A stretch of 5,445 nucleotides of DNA from Geobacter sp. (GTDB lineage Bacteria > Desulfobacterota > Desulfuromonadia > Geobacterales > DSM-12255), in NCBI GenBank assembly GCA_012026855.1, contig VEOV01000291.1:1-5445 (forward strand). Reading direction: 5' to 3'. Both the position numbers and the translations under genes were made by a program. The notes under the pieces are model-generated. The model searched no databases. It saw only the letters and a program-made list of their open reading frames with translations, and was not told the DNA's origin. Shown here piece after piece: positions 1 to 5,311 of this stretch. Position 1 is the stretch's first letter. Every line of letters starts with the position of its first letter.

Positions 1-151
1 CATTTGCCATGGTGAAGGTCTTGCCCGACCCGGTGACACCAAGCAGCACCTGATGGCGGTCCCCCCGCTCGACTCCGGCAACCAGTTCGGCAATGGCACT
101 TGGCTGGTCGCCCCGGGGGATATAATCGGCTTTCAGGGTAAAGGTTGACAT
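1..151 (-). CDS. uvrB: UvrB, excinuclease ABC subunit B (N-terminal part, cut by window edge)
   Basis: UvrB is the helicase-like DNA damage verification subunit of the UvrABC nucleotide excision repair complex in the cytoplasm. It receives the lesion from UvrA and recruits UvrC for the dual incision. Only the first 50 codons are here, and the gene continues beyond base 1. The visible N-terminus begins MSTFTLKADYIPRGDQPSAI. The GDQPxAI motif at about residues 14-20 and the Walker A box GVTGSGKT at about 38-45 followed by FTMAN are the characteristic UvrB opening. The ATG at 151-149 is preceded by AGGGG (156-160) with a 4-base gap. The start lies 7 bases after the stop codon of the upstream permease gene, so it is probably the last or a late gene of the same operon and translationally coupled to it. 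No defect is visible in the part present. Identification is very secure even though about 90% of the protein is outside the window. Confidence 0.95.
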   Translation of the reverse strand, partial: MSTFTLKADYIPRGDQPSAIAELVAGVERGDRHQVLLGVTGSGKTFTMAN

Positions 152-155
152 GCGA

Positions 156-160
156 CCCCT
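156..160 (-). promoter_or_regulatory. uvrB ribosome binding site overlapping upstream stop codon
   Basis: The minus strand reads AGGGG, 4 bases before the uvrB ATG. Its first two bases are the last two of the TAG stop (159-161) of the preceding permease gene. The overlap places a terminating ribosome directly on the uvrB initiation site, which favours translational coupling (inference). Confidence 0.7.
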
Positions 161-1211
161 ACGCCGAACGATTGCTGGTAAGGATTTCCCGCATTTCAGC
201 AGTGCAGATCTTGACTACGGCGGCAGCTGGAATTGCCAGGACAATCCCCCAGAAGCCGAGCAGCTCACCCATTGCCATGACGGCAAAGATGACTGCCAGC
301 GGATTCAGCTTGAGAGTGTGCTTCATCACCAGAGGCTTTATCAGGTTCCCTTCAATGATGACATTGATGACAAAATAGATGGCGGCAACCTTGGGGATCA
401 GCCAGGCGTCACCTGTTTTGGCATAGCCGATCAGAGCCGGCGGTATCATGGCGATCAATACCCCCAGGAATGGGACTATGGAGGCGAACCCGGCAAAGAG
501 CCCGTTGAGCACCGGAAACTCCACGCCGATCAAAGAAAGAGCCACGGCTGTGAGGATGCCGACGATGAGACAGTCACAGAGCATCCCTAAAAGAAAACGC
601 TCCAGGGAGCGGTTGATCTCCCGGCCGAGATCGAGCAGATGCTGTCTTTCACGATGATGAAATGCCCTGCTGACAAAGTCCTTTGCATGCTGCTTGTAGA
701 GCAGCATGAAGAACACGAGGATGGGGGAAAGCACGATATTGAAAAGGGCAAAAAAGAGCTTGGTGACCTGCTTGTAACCAAGATTGGTAAGCTTGCTGGT
801 AGCGGTAGTCAGATATGCTTCGACCCGGCCGATGATCCAGATCCCCTCTTCACCGCCATAGTACCCGGCCAGGGCCACTTTACAGTTATCCAGCCAGAGC
901 TGTGTGTTTTTGAGATAAATCGGCAGAGCGACAGCCAGCGCGTCAATTTGATGGGCGAAGTAAGGGAGGAGCAGGAACGATGAAAAAAATGCCAGCAGAG
1001 CGCCGATGCCATAGAGCAGGCAGAGTGCGGTAAACCGGTCGAAACCCCTTTTCTCCAGGTATTTCAGCAGCGGGTTGAGGAGATACGCCAGGATCAGTGA
1101 AGTGAGCAGGGCCGAAAAGGTATGGGTGATCAGGTAACCGGCGACAACAATGGCTGCCAGAACGGCTCCAAGAGCGATTGTTATCCTGTTCCTCTCCATC
1201 CCGGCACGCAT
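159..1211 (-). CDS. AI-2E family transporter (PerM/TqsA-like permease), downstream copy
   Basis: This is a multi-pass inner-membrane protein of the AI-2E transporter family (PF01594, formerly UPF0118). Characterised members include E. coli TqsA (autoinducer-2 export) and sodium/proton antiporters in other bacteria, so the substrate cannot be assigned from sequence. The protein has about 350 residues, the usual family length. Hydrophobic segments lie near residues 10-30, 32-50, 63-85, 153-173, 211-230, 235-260, 272-295 and 305-335, with the long soluble loop of the family at about 87-150. Family hallmarks are SPILVFF within about 157-173, LNGLFAGFASIVPFLG at about 235-250, LNPL near 302 and GELLGFWGIVLAIP near 315. 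Two adjacent ATGs (1214 and 1211) follow the upstream stop. I chose 1211 because GGAG then sits 6 bases away rather than 3. It is a tandem paralogue of the next gene upstream and lies 7 bases before uvrB. Confidence 0.93.
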   Translation of the reverse strand: MRAGMERNRITIALGAVLAAIVVAGYLITHTFSALLTSLILAYLLNPLLKYLEKRGFDRFTALCLLYGIGALLAFFSSFLLLPYFAHQIDALAVALPIYLKNTQLWLDNCKVALAGYYGGEEGIWIIGRVEAYLTTATSKLTNLGYKQVTKLFFALFNIVLSPILVFFMLLYKQHAKDFVSRAFHHRERQHLLDLGREINRSLERFLLGMLCDCLIVGILTAVALSLIGVEFPVLNGLFAGFASIVPFLGVLIAMIPPALIGYAKTGDAWLIPKVAAIYFVINVIIEGNLIKPLVMKHTLKLNPLAVIFAVMAMGELLGFWGIVLAIPAAAVVKICTAEMREILTSNRSA

Positions 1212-1214
1212 CAT

Positions 1215-2270
1215 CTACTCCGCAACCCTGAAGTCACCGCGCCGCCAGTGAATCGAGAGAATCTTCAATGCTGCGGCCAGGGGGATTGCCAGCAGAATTC
1301 CCCAGAACCCCATCAGCTCTCCGCAGACCATGACGACAATGATGCTCATGAGCGGATTCAGGTTCATGGACTCTTTAAAGACAAGCGGCTTGACCAGATA
1401 ACCTTCAAGAAAATAGATCAGCGCAAAAGCGCCGGTAACTTTCAGCAGGATCAAGCCGTTCTGAAACTTGAGGTAAGCAAAGAAAAGGGGCGGAACAGTG
1501 GCCAGAATAACCCCGATAAACGGCAGTATGGAGGCCAAACCGGCAAAAATGCCGTTGAGCAGGGCATAGTCCACATCAAGCAGATAAAGGGCGCCCGCAG
1601 AAAAAACTGCCACTATGAAAGAGACGATCAACTGCCCGCGGAGATAGCCGCCGATACTGGCATTGACCTCACGGCCGACCTCCAGCAGGTGCTCCCGGTG
1701 CTTTACCGGCAACCATACCTTGATGGTATTAATGGCATCATGCTTGTAGTAAAGCATGAAGAAAACGAGTATGGGGGAGAGGACCAGATTGAAGAGATTA
1801 AAAGCGGCGCTGGATGCGGCAGAGTAGATACCGGAGCCGACCTTGGCAGAAATGGCCTCAATATTCTTTGAAGCGGTCTCAATCAGCCAGTTCCACTGGG
1901 GCGAGCTGTCGGGAGAGTTGATCCCCTCCTTGAAACCGGCCACCAGTTCCTGTGATTTCCTGAAGTATGCCGGCAGGTTCAGCAGCAGAGATTCCCATCT
2001 GGCAGCGATAAATGGCACCAGATAAATGGCAACGAAGATGGATACCACCGAGAGCAGCAGATAGAGCAGCAGCAAGGCGGTATACCGCTTCAAACATCTC
2101 TTCTCCAGTGCCACCAGAAGCGGATCCAGCAGATAGGCAATAACGAAGGATGACAGGAAACAGGTCACCGTATGCCTGATGGCGTAGCCACCGGCAAAAA
2201 CTATGACCATCCCGATCAGGACAAGAATCACTTTGACTGTAGTTGACTGATTATGCTGGCTATGGGTCAT
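1215..2270 (-). CDS. AI-2E family transporter (PerM/TqsA-like permease), upstream copy
   Basis: This is a second inner-membrane permease of the AI-2E family (PF01594), 351 residues from the chosen start. It has a polar N-terminus (about 1-11), a hydrophobic segment at 12-33, another at 36-55, a pair at 64-88, a soluble loop at about 90-150, and then the C-terminal membrane bundle. The hallmarks match the neighbouring copy: FNLVLSPILVFFMLYYK at 160-176, LNGIFAGLASILPFIG at 238-253, LNPL at 304-307 and GELMGFWGILLAIP at 317-330. The frame stays open to an ATG at 2318, but that start would overlap the preceding gene by about 40 bases and add a non-hydrophobic tail unlike the paralogue. The ATG at 2270 lies 7 bases after the upstream stop. 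Its ribosome site is weak (GTGAGA about 5 bases away, or AGGGG 12 bases away), so coupling to upstream translation is plausible. Its stop TAG is directly followed by the ATG ATG of the second copy. Substrate unknown. Confidence 0.92.
   Translation of the reverse strand: MTHSQHNQSTTVKVILVLIGMVIVFAGGYAIRHTVTCFLSSFVIAYLLDPLLVALEKRCLKRYTALLLLYLLLSVVSIFVAIYLVPFIAARWESLLLNLPAYFRKSQELVAGFKEGINSPDSSPQWNWLIETASKNIEAISAKVGSGIYSAASSAAFNLFNLVLSPILVFFMLYYKHDAINTIKVWLPVKHREHLLEVGREVNASIGGYLRGQLIVSFIVAVFSAGALYLLDVDYALLNGIFAGLASILPFIGVILATVPPLFFAYLKFQNGLILLKVTGAFALIYFLEGYLVKPLVFKESMNLNPLMSIIVVMVCGELMGFWGILLAIPLAAALKILSIHWRRGDFRVAE
1218..1221 (-). promoter_or_regulatory. Ribosome binding site choosing between two adjacent ATGs of the downstream permease
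   Basis: The minus strand reads GGAG inside the last codons of the upstream permease. The gap is 3 bases to the ATG at 1214 and 6 bases to the ATG at 1211, so the second is the better spaced start. The site lies entirely within the preceding coding sequence, which suggests coupled translation. Confidence 0.6.
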
Positions 2271-2277
2271 TGTTGTC

Positions 2278-2715
2278 TCACACCCCTGATGCCGGCGGAT
2301 AGATGTCGTGCTCTTCAAGCCAGGCCCTTATCCTGATATTGACCATCTCGTCCTTCAGGGCGAAAAAGGTCTCCAGCTCGTCCGGATTGAACGACTGGAT
2401 TTCATCCATTTTGCCATAAGAGCTATTCCCTGCAAAGGTACGCTGCAGCAGCAGTTTCAGAGAACCTTCAGGGAGGCTCCTGATGAACTCGTGCAGCAAG
2501 AGCCGCTCCTGTTCGTAGTCTGCCCCCGGAATCTGCAGATAGCGTTCGTCGCTGGCTTCGATTTCCTGCCAGAAGGATTCATCATCGTAATCATCGGGCA
2601 CAAAGAAGATCTCACCGGTTGCTCTGTCGAGAAAATATACCATTTCGGGGTCGGAATTGAGAAAAGCATCAATCAGTTCATCCCAGACTATTTCCATTTC
2701 TCGCGCTACGCCCAT
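2278..2715 (-). CDS. UPF0158 family protein, function unknown
   Basis: This is a small, strongly acidic, soluble protein of about 145 residues with no signal peptide or membrane segment. It matches the uncharacterised UPF0158 family (PF03682). An N-terminal DELIDAF segment is followed by the YFLDRATGEIFFV strand motif at about residues 27-39. A helical C-terminal half resembles the family pattern: a hydrophobic/acidic helix (EFIRSLP), an RTFAG-like loop near 92-96, and the terminal RIRAWLEEHDI. No catalytic residues are known for the family. Two adjacent ATGs occur (2718 and 2715). GAGG at 2721-2724 is 2 bases from the first and 5 from the second, so I chose 2715. An internal ATG at 2697 (MEIVWDELID) is a third possibility but has only a poor ribosome site. 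It is the first gene of the minus-strand block and ends 7 bases before the first permease. Its link to the permeases is positional only. Confidence 0.85.
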   Translation of the reverse strand: MGVAREMEIVWDELIDAFLNSDPEMVYFLDRATGEIFFVPDDYDDESFWQEIEASDERYLQIPGADYEQERLLLHEFIRSLPEGSLKLLLQRTFAGNSSYGKMDEIQSFNPDELETFFALKDEMVNIRIRAWLEEHDIYPPASGV

Positions 2716-2720
2716 CATTA

Positions 2721-2724
2721 CCTC
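2721..2724 (-). promoter_or_regulatory. Ribosome binding site of the UPF0158 gene
   Basis: The minus strand reads GAGG followed by TA and two consecutive ATG codons. Spacing favours the second ATG (2715). I could not identify a convincing promoter for this gene in the 60-base divergent region. Confidence 0.55.
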
Positions 2725-2743
2725 AACAGTTACATATCCATAC

Positions 2744-2772
2744 TGGAAATTAGGTTCTTATTAAACTATAGT
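2744..2772 (+). promoter_or_regulatory. Candidate sigma-70 type promoter for lpxH, leaderless geometry
   Basis: TATAGT at 2767-2772 matches the -10 consensus at five of six positions. Seventeen bases upstream, TGGAAA (2744-2749) matches TTGACA at four of six. The -10 box ends 6 bases before the lpxH ATG, so initiation at the usual distance would fall on or next to the A of the ATG. The -35 box is weak, and the exact -10 hexamer recurs in the much stronger promoter at 4862-4890. This is a prediction from pattern only. Confidence 0.4.
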
Positions 2773-2778
2773 GTCGCC

Positions 2779-3507
2779 ATGCGCGCAATCTTTATTGCAG
2801 ATGCCCATCTCAAAAAACCGGATGATCTGAACTACAGAACCCTGCTCCAATTTCTGCGGTCAATTACCGGTAATACCGAGCTACTGGTAATTGCCGGGGA
2901 CTTCTTCGAATTCTGGCTGGGGGACTCACCTGAGGCGTTCCCCCACTACCATGATGCCCTTGAAGCGTTGCAGGCTGTCAGCCGGGCCGGCACCAGAATA
3001 GTTTACATTGAAGGGAACCACGACTTTCACCTCGGCGCATATTTCAGCCATGATTTTTCTGCAGAAGTCTTTCCGGACGAAACTGCCATAGAGGTGGACA
3101 ACAGGCGGATTTATCTCTGCCACGGCGACCTGATCAACAGGAACGATTACAGCTACATGGCTCTCAGGTTTATTTTCCGCAACCCACTTACCCGCTTTCT
3201 GACGACAATTATCCCTTATTCATTTCCTGCCTGGGTCGCAAAACGGCTTGGGGATCACTCCAAGGGGAAACACAAGACTGTGGCTGCAAAGTGGGATGCA
3301 TCAGGACTTATCAGAGAGTTTGCCCGGAAAAAACTGGCAGAGGGGTTCGATCTTGTGGTTACTGCCCACTATCATCGGCCGTTCATTGAGGACCTCGGGG
3401 AAGGGAAAACAGTGCTTGCCCTTGGCGACTGGATAACCCAGTTCTCATACGGTGAAATGGTTGATGGCGAGTTGAGCCTGAAACGTTACACCCCGGACCT
3501 CACCTGA
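2779..3507 (+). CDS. lpxH: UDP-2,3-diacylglucosamine diphosphatase, LpxH-type metallophosphoesterase
   Basis: LpxH hydrolyses UDP-2,3-diacylglucosamine to lipid X (2,3-diacylglucosamine 1-phosphate) plus UMP, the fourth step of lipid A synthesis, at the inner face of the inner membrane. The 242-residue protein is the usual LpxH length and carries all metal-binding blocks of the calcineurin-like phosphoesterase fold: D8-A-H10, G40-D41 in GDFFEFW, G79-N-H-D82, H115-G-D117 and H197-Y-H199 followed by RP. GDFFEFW and the basic, aromatic insert at about 123-170 (RFIFRNPL, IIPYSFPAW) fit the LpxH lid region. Two differences from E. coli LpxH are GNHD instead of GNRD and AHYHRP instead of GHTHRP; the metal ligands are retained. 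The frame is open far upstream, but MRAIFIADAH matches the family's N-terminus, so the ATG at 2779 is right. No Shine-Dalgarno sequence precedes it. The 3' end overlaps the convergent transpeptidase gene by 8 bases. A related phosphoesterase of other specificity is possible but less likely. Confidence 0.85.
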   Translation: MRAIFIADAHLKKPDDLNYRTLLQFLRSITGNTELLVIAGDFFEFWLGDSPEAFPHYHDALEALQAVSRAGTRIVYIEGNHDFHLGAYFSHDFSAEVFPDETAIEVDNRRIYLCHGDLINRNDYSYMALRFIFRNPLTRFLTTIIPYSFPAWVAKRLGDHSKGKHKTVAAKWDASGLIREFARKKLAEGFDLVVTAHYHRPFIEDLGEGKTVLALGDWITQFSYGEMVDGELSLKRYTPDLT

Positions 3508-4849
3508 AGAAGGCCTCCAGCGCCTTTTCCCCCACGTGTGTAGCCTTCACGTTCCATTTACCCTGGTTAACCACCAGCGCCACCAGTGCAATCTGCGGAT
3601 TTTCGATGGGAGCATAGGCAGCAAACCAGCTGTACTGCCCTTCCGGATCCTTGCCATCGATGGAACCGGTCTTGGCAGCTATGGTCAGCTTGGCGAGCAG
3701 TGCCCTGCCCCGCCGGTCATGGAAAGCCCGGCGCGAAGTTCCCTTGCTGACAGTGGTCGAGAGCATTTTGGCCAGGCTTGCCGATGACTCCTCTGAAAGC
3801 AGTCGCCTCAGTTCAAGTGGCTGGGCAGCAAACAGGGTCTCACCGCTGCCACTGGTAACGCTCTCTGCCAGCAGCGGCGTCATCATGACCCCTCGGTTCG
3901 CCACGGCAGCGATCATGGCGGCTGCATGCACCGGCGAGATCTTCACTTCACGCCCGAGCCCGGCGCCCATCAATTTCAGTTCGGCATCACTCTGGGGATC
4001 GGAGAGCGTACTCGGCAGGATTGCCGTTCCCGGGAAAAGTGCCTGATTGAAGCCGAAGCGATTTGCCTCCAGCACAAGCTGCTCTTTACCCACCACCGAG
4101 CTGGCCAGTCTGCCGAATACAGGATTCACCGACTTCGCCATGGCATCGGTCAGGGACATCTCCGGACTGCGGCGCCCGCGGGGATCCCAGTAATATGGGG
4201 TAACCGAGGTGAGTTTGCCATTGAAAGCCATTACCGTACTAGGGGTGACCTTTTTCTGCTCAAGGGCAGCGGAAGCGGTAATGATCTTGAAGAGTGACGC
4301 CATGGGGTAGATATTGTAATACGCATTCTGCTGCCAGCCCGGATTTACCGATGAATGGCTGACCATGCCCAGAATACGGCCGCTGCTCGGCTCAATGGCC
4401 ATGAAAACGCCATAGGGCACCCGGCGTTCCCTAAGATAGGCAGAGACTTTATCCTGGAGTTCCGGATCGAGGTTATAGGTTATTACCCCGCCGTCCTGAA
4501 GGGGCGATTGCAGTTTTCCGTTGGCAACAACTGCCGATGGGAGCAGGTCTGCCGAGAGCTGCAGTGAGCGGAAACGATCCAGGGGGCCGAGTTTCTGCAC
4601 CGGGGCCGCCTGCTTGGCTTCTGCCTTGCGCGGCTCGGTAGAAGGTACTTTGGCAGAGGAAATCAGGGCGTATACCGGCCAGACCGCAAGAATCAGGGCA
4701 ATAGCCGGCAGCAGGAACTTCAGGCGGAGTCTCTTTTTCGGCGGTTCGGCCAGTTTCCGGCGGAGGTTGGCGCTTTTGGGCCTGCTTCGTCCAAAAAGCC
4801 GCTGGAAGAAGCTCTCTCTCTTTTTTGTCAGATGCTTGATATCCTGCAT
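3500..4849 (-). CDS. Penicillin-binding protein, membrane-anchored transpeptidase
   Basis: This is a peptidoglycan D,D-transpeptidase of the penicillin-binding superfamily (PF00905), acting in the periplasm and anchored in the inner membrane. The 449 residues comprise a very basic cytoplasmic tail (about 1-43), one transmembrane segment (about 44-64), a short linker (65-120) and a transpeptidase domain (about 123-449). The three active-site motifs are intact: S185-L-F-K188 with the nucleophile serine, S240-V-N242, and K393-T-G395. NLDPELQ near 126-132 and FMAIEPSSGRILGMVS near 149-164 are typical entries to this domain. Neither a glycosyltransferase domain nor room for the full N-terminal dimerisation module of FtsI/MrdA-type class B proteins is present, so it is a compact single-domain form. 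I do not assign it to a named subgroup. The ATG at 4849 is the only reasonable start and lacks a Shine-Dalgarno sequence. A strong promoter lies just upstream, so it is probably transcribed alone. Its 3' end overlaps lpxH. Confidence 0.92.
   Translation of the reverse strand: MQDIKHLTKKRESFFQRLFGRSRPKSANLRRKLAEPPKKRLRLKFLLPAIALILAVWPVYALISSAKVPSTEPRKAEAKQAAPVQKLGPLDRFRSLQLSADLLPSAVVANGKLQSPLQDGGVITYNLDPELQDKVSAYLRERRVPYGVFMAIEPSSGRILGMVSHSSVNPGWQQNAYYNIYPMASLFKIITASAALEQKKVTPSTVMAFNGKLTSVTPYYWDPRGRRSPEMSLTDAMAKSVNPVFGRLASSVVGKEQLVLEANRFGFNQALFPGTAILPSTLSDPQSDAELKLMGAGLGREVKISPVHAAAMIAAVANRGVMMTPLLAESVTSGSGETLFAAQPLELRRLLSEESSASLAKMLSTTVSKGTSRRAFHDRRGRALLAKLTIAAKTGSIDGKDPEGQYSWFAAYAPIENPQIALVALVVNQGKWNVKATHVGEKALEAFFR
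3510..3528 (+). terminator. Weak terminator-like hairpin after lpxH
   Basis: Three bases after the lpxH stop, AAGGC (3510-3514) pairs with GCCTT (3522-3526) around a 7-base loop, and the T run reaches TTTT (3525-3528). The stem is only 5 bp and lies within the coding end of the convergent transpeptidase gene, so it may be chance. No better terminator is visible for lpxH. Confidence 0.22.
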
Positions 4850-4861
4850 AAGGTGGTCGAG

Positions 4862-4890
4862 ACTATAAGGGAAAGCGTTCCTGTTGTCAA
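4862..4890 (-). promoter_or_regulatory. Strong sigma-70 type promoter of the penicillin-binding protein gene
   Basis: On the minus strand, TTGACA (4890-4885) is a perfect -35 consensus. A 17-base spacer follows, then TATAGT (4867-4862), five of six to the -10 consensus. Expected initiation is around 4855, only about 5-6 bases before the ATG at 4849, so the mRNA leader would be extremely short. The promoter lies between the upstream terminator and the gene, giving it independent transcription. Confidence 0.8.
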
Positions 4891-4923
4891 TGCGCGGCGG
4901 ACTTGTCTGCTGTGGCAGATACG

Positions 4924-4952
4924 AAAAAGGGGCACAAATTCATGTGCCCCTT
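4924..4952 (-). terminator. Rho-independent terminator of the YtxH-family gene
   Basis: A perfect 10-bp inverted repeat (4927-4936 and 4943-4952, GC-rich core GGGGCAC/GTGCCCC) encloses a 6-base loop. On the minus strand it runs into TTTTT (4928-4924). It begins 33 bases after the stop codon of the YtxH-family gene. The plus strand lacks a T run on the other side, so it acts in one direction. It separates the YtxH unit from the transpeptidase promoter 34 bases further on. Confidence 0.88.
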
Positions 4953-4985
4953 CCGGTAAAGCATAATCGATTGAGTTCCTGAAGA

Positions 4986-5306
4986 TCAGGCGTTCTTGAG
5001 ACGCTCCTTCTCGCGCTCGATAGCCTCTTTACCAGCCTCGATAGCTGAGGCAAGAATACCCTTCTTCTCGTTGAGCAGATCCTTGCTGTCCTCGATGGTT
5101 GTCTTGATCTTCTCTTGGGCTTCGCTGGTATACACCTTGATTTTGTCGAGAGCATCGTCGGCAAGGGTCTTGATCTTGCCCCGCAGCTCTTCGCCAGTCT
5201 TGGGAGCCACCAGCAGTGCCACGCCTGCACCTACAGCAGCACCGGCAATGAAAGAGAGAAGTACCGCTCCTGCACCTGCACCTGCACCATTATCATTATC
5301 AGCCAT
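4986..5306 (-). CDS. YtxH domain-containing small membrane protein
   Basis: This 106-residue protein is of the YtxH family (PF12732; related to COG4980, often labelled gas-vesicle-protein-like). Such proteins are widespread and often stress-associated, but no biochemical activity is established. It has a short acidic start (MADNDN), a Gly/Ala repeat (GAGAGAGA, 7-14), one hydrophobic glycine-rich membrane segment at about 14-34, and the family signature LLVAPKTGEELR at 31-42. A charged Lys/Glu-rich helical tail of about 65 residues then runs to the end, probably an amphipathic or coiled-coil region in the cytoplasm. AGGGGG at 5315-5320 precedes the ATG by 8 bases, a good ribosome site. It starts 5 bases after the stop of an upstream gene and ends shortly before a clear terminator, so it is the last gene of its operon. 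It is not evidence for gas vesicles: no gvp genes are visible. Confidence 0.87.
   Translation of the reverse strand: MADNDNGAGAGAGAVLLSFIAGAAVGAGVALLVAPKTGEELRGKIKTLADDALDKIKVYTSEAQEKIKTTIEDSKDLLNEKKGILASAIEAGKEAIEREKERLKNA
5271..5300. repeat. Short hexanucleotide repeats inside the YtxH-family gene
   Basis: TGCACC occurs three times in a row (5271-5288), followed directly by ATTATC twice (5289-5300). On the coding strand they specify the DNDN and GAGAGA residues at the N-terminus. Because the units are multiples of three, copy number changes would lengthen or shorten the protein without a frameshift. Confidence 0.7.
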
Positions 5307-5311
5307 ACAAT

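Noticed and set aside
150..590. Plus-strand open frame of about 146 codons opposite the downstream permease.
   Set aside because: It has low-complexity polar composition, and the opposite strand encodes clear AI-2E family motifs.
1122..1871. Long open frame of about 249 codons on the plus strand, opposite the permease genes.
   Set aside because: It spans the junction of two well-supported minus-strand membrane protein genes, and its translation is rich in Gln, Asn, Asp and Gly without any domain pattern. It is a codon-bias shadow.
2271..2318. Longer start (ATG 2318) for the upstream permease.
   Set aside because: It would overlap the UPF0158 gene by about 40 bases. The start at 2270 fits the 7-base junction and gives the same length as the paralogue.
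2765..2772. 8-base palindrome ACTATAGT as a possible operator.
   Set aside because: It is too short to be significant and is explained by the -10 box itself.
2308..2778. In-frame extension of the lpxH reading frame about 157 codons upstream of ATG 2779.
   Set aside because: It is antisense to the UPF0158 gene, has no family similarity, and the LpxH N-terminus begins precisely at 2779.
2719..2778. Promoter for the minus-strand UPF0158 operon in the divergent region.
   Set aside because: TATG-containing stretches are present, but none pairs with an acceptable -35 box at proper spacing, so I do not call it.
4986..5306. YtxH-family gene taken as evidence for gas vesicles, since the family is sometimes labelled gas vesicle protein.
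   Set aside because: The label is historical. No structural gvp gene is present in the window.
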